Shown here piece after piece: positions 28,740 through 36,620 of a DNA stretch of 62,065 nt. Location: NCBI GenBank assembly GCA_937924755.1, contig CALEVZ010000052.1, positions 1 to 62,065 of the forward strand, given 5' to 3'. The position numbers were made by a program, and so were the translations under genes. Positions within the stretch are counted from its first letter, which is position 1. Each line of letters begins with the position of its first letter. The notes beneath the pieces were generated by a model. It saw only the letters and a list, made by a program, of their open reading frames with translations, searched no databases and was not told the DNA's origin. This DNA comes from an uncultured bacterium. Lineage in GTDB: Bacteria; Acidobacteriota; Thermoanaerobaculia; Thermoanaerobaculales; Thermoanaerobaculaceae.

Positions 28740-29555
28740 ATGCTTCGCTTCGTGCTGGCAGACCTCCACCTGGGTGAGCGCCCCAACGACGTGGAACGCT
28801 TCCGTCGGGTGACCGACGAGGCCCTGAGCCGGGCAGTGGCGGAGCTGGTATTGCTTGGGGATGTCTTTCGTACTCTGGTGGGCTTTCCCCATTTCTGGGA
28901 CGAAACCGTGCGTACAGGGCTCGACGAGCTATGCCGGCTGCGCCGCAGTGGGGTTCGGGTGATCTTCGTCGAGGGCAACCGCGACTTCTTCCTCGACGAA
29001 CCCGCTCTTGACGAGTTCCGCGATGCGGCCACCGCCTGTCACTCCTTCAGCGCCGGCGGCCGGCGGTTTCTGCTCGAGCATGGTGACCTCGTCAACGTGC
29101 GGGACTGGCGGTACCGCGTCTGGCGGCGGCTGGCCAAGAGCGGGGCTGCACGGTTGTGGGCGCGACTGCTGCCCGGCTCCCTCGCCCGGCGCGTGGTGAG
29201 CGGCACGGAAAGGCGACTGGCGCGGACCAACTTCGACTATCGAACCCGAATTCCCGAAGAGAGACTCGCTCGCACAGCCGAGGTCCATTTTGCTGCCGGT
29301 GTGCACGTGGTGCTGTGGGGACATTTTCACCGCCCTTGGTGGCATACTGAGGGCCAGCGCCTGGCCGCGGTGGTGCCGGCGTTTGGCGAATACGGCGTGA
29401 TGATTTGCGTGAACGGGGAGAGCGGCGACCTAACGGTGGGTGAGGCCGCGGGTGCGCACTTCGTTGACACACCGCTGCATTCGTGGTACCTAGAGCGAGA
29501 CGGCACGGAGGCTGCGAGGAACCACCATGGGAGCCACGATTCTTCTAGCGGATGA
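28740..29555 (+). CDS. LpxH-like metallophosphoesterase
   Basis: The 271-residue calcineurin-type phosphoesterase has the metal-binding motifs D8-L-H10, GDVF, EGNRDFF, LEHGD and GHFH in order. This pattern, and the length, fit UDP-2,3-diacylglucosamine diphosphatases (LpxH), which make lipid X in lipid A synthesis at the inner membrane. It might instead act on another nucleotide-diphosphate substrate; the neighbours give no lipid A context. Its last 29 nt overlap the response regulator gene in another frame, so the tail (residues after about 262) is dictated by the overlap. Confidence 0.8.
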   Translation: MLRFVLADLHLGERPNDVERFRRVTDEALSRAVAELVLLGDVFRTLVGFPHFWDETVRTGLDELCRLRRSGVRVIFVEGNRDFFLDEPALDEFRDAATACHSFSAGGRRFLLEHGDLVNVRDWRYRVWRRLAKSGAARLWARLLPGSLARRVVSGTERRLARTNFDYRTRIPEERLARTAEVHFAAGVHVVLWGHFHRPWWHTEGQRLAAVVPAFGEYGVMICVNGESGDLTVGEAAGAHFVDTPLHSWYLERDGTEAARNHHGSHDSSSG

Positions 29556-30594
29556 CAGCATCACGATCCAAAAGGTCATCGAGCTGACGTTCGCCGAGAC
29601 CGAGCACCGTGTCGTGGCAGTTGGCAGCGGCCGCGATCTCCTGGATCGGGTCGGCACTCTGAAGCCGGATGCCGTCCTATGCGACGTCGTCATGCCCGAT
29701 ATGAACGGCTACGACATCTGCCAGACGTTGAAGAGCGACCCGGCGACCCTGCACATTCCGGTCGTGCTGCTGACCGGCACCTTCGAGCCGTTCGATCGGT
29801 CCCGGGCACTGGCGGCTGGGTGTGATGCCATCGTCACCAAACCGTTCGAGGCGGAGGAGCTGATCCGCACGGTGGAAGAGCTGCTGCGGCGCAAGCCCCA
29901 GGCCGGCACCACGGTGCCCATCGGATTGGAAGCCGTAGGAGTTCCGGAGGGGGTGCCGGCGCTGGATTTCACCACCACGGGCTTCGAGCGCATGGGCGTG
30001 AAAGAAACTGCGTACGAGCCCGGTATTCCGGACGAGGGGCTGGAGTTCAGCTCCACCGGGGTGGTGGCGCCGCTGCCAGCAGCGCCGCCTGTCACTGCGG
30101 ATATCTTTGCACTGACCGAGACAACACCGCCGCGGTCGACCTCCGAGGAGGAGTTGCCCGCCGCCCAGGAGTTGGAGGCGGGGGCGGTCGAAGATGAGAC
30201 CTTCCCCTCCGCTCCTCAAGGTCTGCGGCAGGACCACGAAGCGGCGTTCGCGCCGGTTGCCGAGCCGGAGGTTGATGACGATCGATTCCCGAGCGAAGAG
30301 GTGGCCCAGGCGGCGCCCGCCGAGGTCGCTGCGCCCGAGGCCATCGCCGAGCCGGTGGCGGCCACCGGGCCCGAGTTTCCCAAGGAGAGCGTGGCAGCGT
30401 CGGTGGCGGTGGTGCCCCCTCGATGGAGCGGAAATCTCTCCGATGAAGACGTGGAGCGGATCGCACAACGGGTCCTGGAGCTGGCCACCCCGCTGCTGGA
30501 GCGCATCGCCTGGGAAGTCATCCCGGACATGGCCGAGATGCTGGTGCGCAAGCGCATCCGCGAACTGGAAGAGGCCGCCGAGCAGGAGGCCTGA
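29527..30594 (+). CDS. Response regulator with a C-terminal helical module
   Basis: The 355-residue protein starts with a receiver domain (residues 3-122). D9/D10 bind metal, D53 is the phospho-acceptor (LCDVVMPDMNGYD) and K105 is the conserved Lys. A long acidic, Pro/Ala-rich linker of about 170 residues follows. The last 55 residues form an amphipathic helical module (DEDVERIAQRVLELATPLLE). There is no DNA-binding or enzymatic output domain. The C-terminal module resembles ends seen in other receiver proteins of acidobacteria and deltaproteobacteria, but its role is unknown to me. GAGG precedes the ATG, and the start overlaps the LpxH-like gene by 29 nt. Confidence 0.85.
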   Translation: MGATILLADDSITIQKVIELTFAETEHRVVAVGSGRDLLDRVGTLKPDAVLCDVVMPDMNGYDICQTLKSDPATLHIPVVLLTGTFEPFDRSRALAAGCDAIVTKPFEAEELIRTVEELLRRKPQAGTTVPIGLEAVGVPEGVPALDFTTTGFERMGVKETAYEPGIPDEGLEFSSTGVVAPLPAAPPVTADIFALTETTPPRSTSEEELPAAQELEAGAVEDETFPSAPQGLRQDHEAAFAPVAEPEVDDDRFPSEEVAQAAPAEVAAPEAIAEPVAATGPEFPKESVAASVAVVPPRWSGNLSDEDVERIAQRVLELATPLLERIAWEVIPDMAEMLVRKRIRELEEAAEQEA

Positions 30595-30615
30595 AGATGC
30601 TTCGTCCTCTCCGCC

Positions 30616-30665
30616 GGTACCTGGTATAGCCTTCTTGCCTTTTTTCGCTGATTTCCCTCACCCGT
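30616..30665 (+). repeat. Dispersed repeat, copy C
   Basis: The core GGTACCTGGTATAGCC is at 30616-30631, followed by TTCTTGCC, a T-rich stretch, and GCTGATTTCCCTCACCCG. It lies 21 nt after the response regulator stop in the same orientation. The downstream part also matches copy D (T-rich, then CTGAxxxCCCG). Confidence 0.75.
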
Positions 30666-30744
30666 GAATGCGCTTCGCCGGCGCCGGTTACGGTGTTGCC
30701 GGTAGGCCGCGGTGACGGGAGAGGACGCTGGGTGGACGCGGCGG

Positions 30745-30763
30745 CCGCGGGGGGACCCCGCGG
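30745..30763 (+). other. Strong GC hairpin between the response regulator and the HutH-like gene
   Basis: CCGCGGGG and CCCCGCGG form a perfect 8-bp stem around GGA. It is not followed by a T-run. It could mark the mRNA 3' end of the upstream genes or be a DNA structure; it lies upstream of the HutH-gene -10 element. Confidence 0.4.
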
Positions 30764-30825
30764 TGCCTTCGGTCCCGGCACCACCGGCAAGTGAAAAAGA
30801 CCGCCTAGCCCTCCTCGCGAGCCAC

Positions 30826-30831
30826 TATGAT
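30826..30831 (+). promoter_or_regulatory. Candidate -10 element for the HutH-like gene
   Basis: TATGAT lies 48 nt upstream of the ATG at 30879; the leader contains a GGAGGAGA ribosome-binding site. No clear -35 was found. Confidence 0.4.
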
Positions 30832-30878
30832 ACCCGCTGGTGGGCGCAACCGCCGGGTGGCTCGGGAGGAGAGAAGGT

Positions 30879-32414
30879 ATGACCGTACGCATCGGCGATC
30901 AACAGTTGACCATCGAAGACGTGGTGCGGGTGGCCCGGCACGGCGAGTCGGTGGAACTGTCGGCGGCGGCCGAGGAGCGAATCCGCAGCTGCCGCGCCAT
31001 GCTGGAGCGCAAGATCGCCACCCGCGAAATCATGTACGGGGTCAACACCGGCATCGGCGAGTTGGCCAACGTGGTGCTCAGCGATGAGCAGGTGCAGCAG
31101 TTCCAGCGCTATCTCATCTACAACCACGCCGCCGGCATCGGCGAGCCGGCGCCGGTGGAACACGTGCGGGCCGCCATGCTGTCCCGCGTTGCGGTGCATG
31201 CTCGGGGCCACTCCGGGTGCCGCTTGGAGATCCCCGCCACCTACGTGGCCATGCTCAACCGCGGCGTCACCCCGGTGGCCTGCGCCAAGGGGAGTGTGGG
31301 GGCCTGCGGTGACCTCTCTCCCATGAGCCAGATCGCCCTGTCCCTGATGGGCGAAGGGGAGGCGTTCTTCGCAGGAGAGCGCCTGCCCACTGCCATCGCC
31401 CTCCAGCGCGCCGGCATTCCCGTGCCGGGTCTTGAGGCCCGCGACGGGCTGGCCGCCATCAACGGGTCGAACCTCGTCACCGGCATCGCCGCGTTGTTCC
31501 TCCATGACGCGGAGCGTTGGGTCAAGCAAGCCGAAATCGCCGCCGCCATGAGCCTGGAAGCGCTGCTCGCCAACATGCGCCCGTACCAGGCCAGGCTCCA
31601 CGAGCTGCGGGGCTTCCCCGGCGCCCAGAAGTCGGCGGCCAACCTGCGCCAGGTGATGGCTGGCTCCGATCTCGTCACTGGCACGCTCAAGGTCAAGGTG
31701 CAGGACGCCTACTCCATGCGCTCCACCCCCCAGGTGATCGGCGCCCTGCGCGACGCTCTGGCGTGGGCGCGGCGGCAGGTGGAAATCGAACTCAACGGCG
31801 TGGCTGACAACCCCATCTTTGTGCCCGAGGAGGACATCGTCCTCACCGGTGCCAATTTCCAGGGCACGCCGGTGTCCATGCCCCTGGACCTGGTGACTGC
31901 CGGGCTTACCATGGTCAGCGTACTCTCCGAGCGGCGCCTCAACCGCCTGCTCAATCCGGCCTTATCAGTGGGGTTACCGGCGTTTCTCTCCCGCGGGGCG
32001 GGGATGTTCTCCGGCCTCATGCTCTCCCAGTACACCGCCGACATGCTCATCGTCGAGCAGCGTCTGCTGGCGGCGCCGGCCTGCGTGCAATCCATCCCGG
32101 CGGCGGCCGACCAGGAGGACTTCGTTTCCATGGGTATGAACAGCGCCCTCAAGGGGTTGCAGGTGTTGGAAAACGCTCGCGGGGTGCTGGGCATCGAGTT
32201 CATCGCCGCGGCGCAGGCGCTGGATTTCCGCGACTTCACCTGCGGTGCCGGGACTCGCGCCGCTCATGCGGCGGTGCGCCGGGTCGTCGCCCATCTGGAC
32301 GAGGACCGCCCTCTCTTTCCCGATCACAACGCCATGGCCGCGGCGGTGGCCCGCTGCGAGGTGCTGGACGTTGTCGAACGCGCCGTCGGGGCTCTGGCCA
32401 GTTCCTGGGAGTGA
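30879..32414 (+). CDS. hutH: Histidine/aromatic amino acid ammonia-lyase (HutH family)
   Basis: The 511-residue enzyme belongs to the MIO-dependent lyase family that removes ammonia from histidine or aromatic amino acids. Conserved segments are YGVNTGIGELA, SVGACGDLSPMSQ, QDAYSMRSTPQV, NFQGTP and NSALKG. The cofactor triad is A142-C143-G144 where the family normally has Ala-Ser-Gly, at the same residue numbers as in the Pseudomonas putida enzyme. A Ser-to-Cys change is known to be tolerated there, so activity is plausible. No other hut genes are nearby, and the substrate (His, Phe or Tyr) is not certain. The start at 30879 follows GGGAGGAGAGAAGGT. Confidence 0.88.
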   Translation: MTVRIGDQQLTIEDVVRVARHGESVELSAAAEERIRSCRAMLERKIATREIMYGVNTGIGELANVVLSDEQVQQFQRYLIYNHAAGIGEPAPVEHVRAAMLSRVAVHARGHSGCRLEIPATYVAMLNRGVTPVACAKGSVGACGDLSPMSQIALSLMGEGEAFFAGERLPTAIALQRAGIPVPGLEARDGLAAINGSNLVTGIAALFLHDAERWVKQAEIAAAMSLEALLANMRPYQARLHELRGFPGAQKSAANLRQVMAGSDLVTGTLKVKVQDAYSMRSTPQVIGALRDALAWARRQVEIELNGVADNPIFVPEEDIVLTGANFQGTPVSMPLDLVTAGLTMVSVLSERRLNRLLNPALSVGLPAFLSRGAGMFSGLMLSQYTADMLIVEQRLLAAPACVQSIPAAADQEDFVSMGMNSALKGLQVLENARGVLGIEFIAAAQALDFRDFTCGAGTRAAHAAVRRVVAHLDEDRPLFPDHNAMAAAVARCEVLDVVERAVGALASSWE

Positions 32415-32596
32415 GCATCCCGCCGCGCTTGGCCGGGCGCTGGCCAGCCGTAAGGGATATTGCGGGTCAGCCCGACGGAGCAGCCAGAGGCGTTCCTCGG
32501 AGCCTGGGCTCGCCCCGGACGAACGGCAAAGCCTGAGTGACCAGTAGGGGCGGAGGCGGGGCGACCAGCTCCGTCCCTGGAGTCCTGCGCGAGGAA

Positions 32597-33400
32597 TTAT
32601 CGCAGCCCGGCCAGGAGGCGCCGGGCCTGGGCGCGCACCCAGGGGGACTCGGGCGCCCAGCGCGGGTCGGGGGGGGTGTCGAGAATGTGGGTGAGCTGGG
32701 CGCGAGCCTCTTGCTTCATCCCCAGCGCCTGGTAGGTCTCCGCCAGGTAGAGGCGGGTGAGCTCGTTGGCGGGCTCGGCGGCGAGGCACTTTTCGAGATA
32801 TTCGCGGGATTTGCGGTTGTCCCCGCCCTTGAAACCCGGGAGTTTGAAGTAGAGTCTCCCCAAGACGCGGTAGGGGCCCCAGTCTTCGACGCTGGGGTCC
32901 AACTTCAGGCAGGTCTCCATGGCCGAGCGGATGTCATCCACCAGGAAGAGGGACTTGAGCACCCCACGGGCCTCGCCGTAGACGCCGTAGAGGACGCCCA
33001 GCCAGAAGTGCCCTTCCACACCGTCGGGACGCAGGGTCACGGCCGCCTTGGCGCGGCCGATGCCGTCCTCGAAGATCTTGATACGCTCGGAGTTGCGATC
33101 CTCTGGGAGGGTGTAGGTGCCGTAGGCGTAGCAGGCCCGGGCGCCCTCCCAGCGGGCCGCGTAGGACGACGGGTCGGCGGCGGCGGCCTGCGCGAACAGG
33201 GCGACGGCGGCAGCGGCCTGGGCAGGTTCGCCGCGCCTTTCGTAGGCCTGGCGGGCTGCGGTGAGGGAGTCGGCGGCCTCGGCCGCGCTCGAGCTCGCCG
33301 GCGGGGCCGCCGGCAGCATCACCGCGGCAAGCGTCAGAAACGCGGCGGAGTTGGCCCGCCGGGCAGGGGGCGGATTCTTCTGCGATGTGCGCGTTCTCAT
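32597..33400 (-). CDS. TPR-repeat lipid- or periplasm-directed protein (TatT-like)
   Basis: The 267-residue protein has a basic N-terminus and hydrophobic segment (residues 20-35) that may be a signal peptide, then TPR-like helical repeats. The middle segment WEGARACYAYGTYT, GVEGHFWLGVLYGVYGEARG and GPYRVLGRLYFKLPGFKGGD matches the pattern of TatT, the TPR partner of TRAP transporters. No TRAP permease is nearby, so the role is unclear. It overlaps the aminotransferase gene by 4 nt and is the second gene of that pair. Confidence 0.75.
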   Translation of the reverse strand: MRTRTSQKNPPPARRANSAAFLTLAAVMLPAAPPASSSAAEAADSLTAARQAYERRGEPAQAAAAVALFAQAAAADPSSYAARWEGARACYAYGTYTLPEDRNSERIKIFEDGIGRAKAAVTLRPDGVEGHFWLGVLYGVYGEARGVLKSLFLVDDIRSAMETCLKLDPSVEDWGPYRVLGRLYFKLPGFKGGDNRKSREYLEKCLAAEPANELTRLYLAETYQALGMKQEARAQLTHILDTPPDPRWAPESPWVRAQARRLLAGLR

Positions 33401-34665
33401 GAGCGTACCCTCGGGTCGTCCCGCCGATCACCGGGAGGCGGCGGCTCCGTGGCCGCCAGGACCGCGGCCAGCCGCCGGCACCCTTCATCGATCTTTGCAG
33501 GTTGAGCGAAAGTGAAACAGAGGCGAAGCCGCTCGCGGCCGTCGTCGCAAGGCCCGAGAGTCTCGCCTGCGTGGGGGTAAAACGCGGCGCCGGGCAGGAA
33601 GGCCACTTTCGCTTCGATGGCGCGATGGAAGATCTGTTGGGCGTCGCGGCCGGGGAGGTGCAGCCAAAAGAAAAACCCACCCTGGGGGTTCTCCCAGGTG
33701 GCGAGCCCGCTCAGAGAGGTCTGCAGCGCCGCGCTCATCGCCGCCGCCTTGACGGCATAGTGTCGGCGGATGGCGCCGAGGTGGGCGTCCAGGTGGCCGC
33801 GGTTGCAGTACTCGGCTACCAGCACTTGCGCCACCATCGAAGTGCACAGGTCGATCCCCTGTTTGGCCAGCACCATGCGGCGGATCAGCGGGGCTTCGCC
33901 GACCGCCCAGGCGACCCGCGCCCCGGGCGCCAGGATTTTCGAGAAGGACGAGGCGTATACCACCCCCGCGCCGCCCGCCAGGGAGTACAGGGAAGGCAGT
34001 GGTTCACCCTCCCAGCGCAGCTCCCCGTACGGGTCGTCCTCGAGAACCGGTACGCCCAGCTCGGGCAACATGGCGGCCAGACTCTGGCGGCGCGACAGCG
34101 ACAGGGTGGCGCCCGAGGGGTTGGAGAAGTTGACGACGGTGTAGAAGAGTTTCGGGGGACGGCCGGTCTCGCGCCGGCAGCGGTCCACCATCTCGGGCAG
34201 TAGCTCGACGACGACGCCGTCGCGGTCACTGGGGACCAACATGAAGCGGGCGCCGGCGTTGCGCAGGGTGTGGAGGGCGCCCGGGTAGGTGGGGGACTCC
34301 ACCAGGACCACGTCCCCGGGATCGAGGAGCAGGCGCGCGAGCATGTCGAGCAGCTGCTGGGAGCCCGACCCGACGATCAGCTGCGCCGCCGCGGTGGGCG
34401 TGCGCAGCTGCCGACTCATCCGCTCGGCCAGCCAATCGATCAGCGGCCGATACCCCTCCGAGGCGCCGTACTGCAGCGCCGTGCTGCCCCACTTCCGCAG
34501 CGCGTCGGCGCAGTCGGCGAAACGCTCGACCGGAAAGATGGCCGGGTCCGGCAGGCCGCCGGCGAAGGAAATCATGCCCGGGCGCTGGGTGAGGGCGAAC
34601 AGCTCGCGGATGGGGGAGGGGCGCATCGCCTGGGCGATGCGGGAGTAGGGGTACGGGAACGGCAT
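33397..34665 (-). CDS. PLP-dependent class I aminotransferase
   Basis: This 422-residue fold-type I aminotransferase resembles the LysN/2-aminoadipate and MocR-like subgroup. D211-P-Y213 and S240-S-F-S-K243 (PLP lysine) are visible, as are NFSNPSGATLS and GARVAWAVG. N-terminal RPSPIRELFALTQRPGMISF, then FAGGLPDP, fits branched-chain, aromatic and 2-aminoadipate aminotransferases. The amino acid substrate is not assigned. It starts at an ATG at 34665 and leads a two-gene unit with the TPR protein. Confidence 0.88.
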   Translation of the reverse strand: MPFPYPYSRIAQAMRPSPIRELFALTQRPGMISFAGGLPDPAIFPVERFADCADALRKWGSTALQYGASEGYRPLIDWLAERMSRQLRTPTAAAQLIVGSGSQQLLDMLARLLLDPGDVVLVESPTYPGALHTLRNAGARFMLVPSDRDGVVVELLPEMVDRCRRETGRPPKLFYTVVNFSNPSGATLSLSRRQSLAAMLPELGVPVLEDDPYGELRWEGEPLPSLYSLAGGAGVVYASSFSKILAPGARVAWAVGEAPLIRRMVLAKQGIDLCTSMVAQVLVAEYCNRGHLDAHLGAIRRHYAVKAAAMSAALQTSLSGLATWENPQGGFFFWLHLPGRDAQQIFHRAIEAKVAFLPGAAFYPHAGETLGPCDDGRERLRLCFTFAQPAKIDEGCRRLAAVLAATEPPPPGDRRDDPRVRS

Positions 34666-34771
34666 CTCTCACCTCGGCTCCGCGCCGGGAGCAGGAGCAT
34701 TGTAACGACTGCCGCTGGGTGAACCGGAGCAAGGGGCCTGCCAGCCGCGCACGGAGGATCCGCGGGTGCTG

Positions 34772-34777
34772 TATGCT
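34772..34777 (+). promoter_or_regulatory. Candidate -10 element for the secreted unknown protein
   Basis: TATGCT lies about 137 nt upstream of the ATG at 34914. The long leader contains two inverted repeats, the clearer one being CCCTCG-AGA-CGAGGG at 34881-34895 just before the ribosome-binding site. Confidence 0.3.
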
Positions 34778-34913
34778 ATGCATTGATACGTTCTCGCCTC
34801 GGAGTTGCGACCCCGCCCCCTGGTGCCGCTGGGGGTTCCCGGCGGGGCCGCTCGGGACGATGTAGCGAGCACGTGGACAGCCCTCGAGACGAGGGGGAAG
34901 TGGAGGAGGAACA

Positions 34914-35615
34914 ATGAAGAAGCTCGCGATGGTGGTTCTCTTCGGGTTGAGTGTGGTTGTGGCGTTGCCGGTCCTCGCTCAGGCTCCCCAGCAGGCTCCC
35001 GAGCAACAGGCGGCGCCGCAGATTACCCCTTCGGACCCGCGCCTGCAGCAGATCGTGCAGCTGGTCAGGTCGGGTCTTTCGGAGTCGTTGATCGCCGAGT
35101 CGATTCAGAAGGAGACGGTGCCGTACAACCTGACGCCGCAGGATCTCCTCTTTTTGAAGGAGAACCGCATCCCCGAGTCGATCATTGCCGCCTTGCTGGC
35201 GGTGGAGGCGCCGGCAAGCCCCGGACCGGGTCGGCAAGTACCTCAGCCACTGCCGGCTGCTGTGGCTAGGGAGGATTCAGTGGAGGGGCTGGTGTTGCGC
35301 ACTGGTCGGCTGCGCCGCAACCGCCCGGGCACGTTGGTGTTCACTGGCGACAAGATCGAGTGGCGCGACGCCACTGACTCCAGTCTCAATGCCGAGATTT
35401 TCCCGGCCGGCATCAGGAAGATCGAGCTCAAGTGTCGCACCGCGGCCGGGACGCCGTTCTGCTACGAATTGGAGATCGACATCGCCAAAGGCGATAGTTT
35501 CCGCTTCGAGGACGCCAACAGGGACACCGGGGGCAATCTCAACATCCTCGCGCTGCGCGATGCCTTCAAAGCCAAATACCCGCGCATCCTCATCGAGGAG
35601 AAGGTGCGCCGGTAG
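34914..35615 (+). CDS. Secreted protein of unknown function
   Basis: The ATG at 34914 follows GGAGGAGGAA. Residues 1-23 are a signal peptide with AQA-type cleavage. The mature part has a Gln/Pro-rich stretch, then a helical segment (LQQIVQLVRSGLSESLIAES, with LTPQDLLFLKENRIPESIIAAL) that looks like paired short helices of the kind found in peptidoglycan- or envelope-associated proteins. The C-terminal half is a beta-rich domain (residues 120-225). I do not recognise a family. It ends in a strong terminator and stands alone. Confidence 0.75.
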   Translation: MKKLAMVVLFGLSVVVALPVLAQAPQQAPEQQAAPQITPSDPRLQQIVQLVRSGLSESLIAESIQKETVPYNLTPQDLLFLKENRIPESIIAALLAVEAPASPGPGRQVPQPLPAAVAREDSVEGLVLRTGRLRRNRPGTLVFTGDKIEWRDATDSSLNAEIFPAGIRKIELKCRTAAGTPFCYELEIDIAKGDSFRFEDANRDTGGNLNILALRDAFKAKYPRILIEEKVRR

Positions 35616-35641
35616 GGAAATCTTAAGTTGGCCATACCGGG

Positions 35642-35675
35642 AGCTCGGGGCCGCAGCCCCGGGCTTTTTCTTTTT
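35642..35675 (+). terminator. Rho-independent terminator
   Basis: A 10-bp stem (AGCTCGGGGC with GCCCCGGGCT, one G-T pair) encloses a CGCA loop and is followed by TTTTCTTTTT. It lies 26 nt after the stop of the secreted unknown protein, and the T-run supports plus-strand termination. Confidence 0.9.
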
Positions 35676-35737
35676 CCCGGTGGCCTAGTTCGGGTTATCC
35701 GCGCAGCCTCACGGGGCAGGGCCGGCGTTCAGGCCGG

Positions 35738-36493
35738 TCAATGGACCCACCTCTTCGGCGGGTCCTGGTCCACCAAACGCATCCGGGGACGCCGGCGCAG
35801 GCGCAGCTGCAGCCCGAGGCGCTCCCACTGCAGCCGGATCCGGCGCCACTGGCCGGGTCCGGAGAGGACCGCGAAGGTGGCCGCCACCGCGGCGCAGACC
35901 CCCGCGAAGCCGGGTAGATCGCGGGTGGAGAGGAAGGCGATGAACGCCACCGCCACCTCGATCCACAAGAACCAGCGGGCCCTGATGGGGAGGATGAAGA
36001 ACAGGAGGATAGTGGCGTCGCCGTAAGCGGTGGCGAAGGCGGCAATCAGGATGGCGAGCAGCATGCGCTGCCCCTGCATGAGGCTGAAGGTGGTCGGGCC
36101 GACCCCGATTAGCAGGGCGACGAGGACAGCCGCGCCGGCGGCGATCACCGTTACCCCCAGCAACACTCGCCAGAAGCCCCTGCGGCCCAGGTGCCAGCAC
36201 ACCTGGTTTCCGAACATGAAAAGGATCAGGAGCTCCAGCAAGAACCACAGGGACGGGGGGCCGTAGCCGGCGAAGGGGTAGCTCACCAGTTGCCAGACGA
36301 AGCCCTGCTGCCAGACCGCCGGGGTGAGCCGCAGCAACGCCGGCAACCAGGCGGTGGGGGCGAAGAACTGCAGGGAGTAGGTGGCGAACAGCACCGCCAG
36401 CAGCGCCACCAGGTGCGGGGCAGGGGGCCCCGTGAGGCCACCGAACGTGGGTCGTACCGGGTACGGCGAGCGGAACGCCATGGCGAGGGCCAT
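35738..36493 (-). CDS. Rhomboid-like membrane protein without catalytic residues
   Basis: The protein of about 250 residues has six membrane helices and rhomboid-like landmarks: WQLVSYPFAGYG, LLELLILFMFGN and a C-terminal basic tail. The GxSG serine motif in the fourth helix and the His in the sixth are not found, so it is probably an inactive rhomboid-like (derlin/iRhom-type) protein. The function is unknown. Two ATGs exist, 36493 and 36481; a TATCAT element at 36492-36497 would make 36481 a leaderless start. Confidence 0.65.
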   Translation of the reverse strand: MALAMAFRSPYPVRPTFGGLTGPPAPHLVALLAVLFATYSLQFFAPTAWLPALLRLTPAVWQQGFVWQLVSYPFAGYGPPSLWFLLELLILFMFGNQVCWHLGRRGFWRVLLGVTVIAAGAAVLVALLIGVGPTTFSLMQGQRMLLAILIAAFATAYGDATILLFFILPIRARWFLWIEVAVAFIAFLSTRDLPGFAGVCAAVAATFAVLSGPGQWRRIRLQWERLGLQLRLRRRPRMRLVDQDPPKRWVH

Positions 36494-36620
36494 GATAGCG
36501 GGTGTCGCCGGCAGGCGACACGGCGTCCCGTGGGCTGCGTGGTTGGAGAAGGCGGCGCGGAGGTTTGCGGGCGCCCGCTCGGCATGTGGCTTGCAGAAAA
36601 AACAGGCGGAGGTTGTGGAG

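Noticed and set aside
30745-30763. Hairpin before the HutH-like gene as an intrinsic terminator
   Set aside because: The stem is strong but no T-run follows; kept only as a structural feature.
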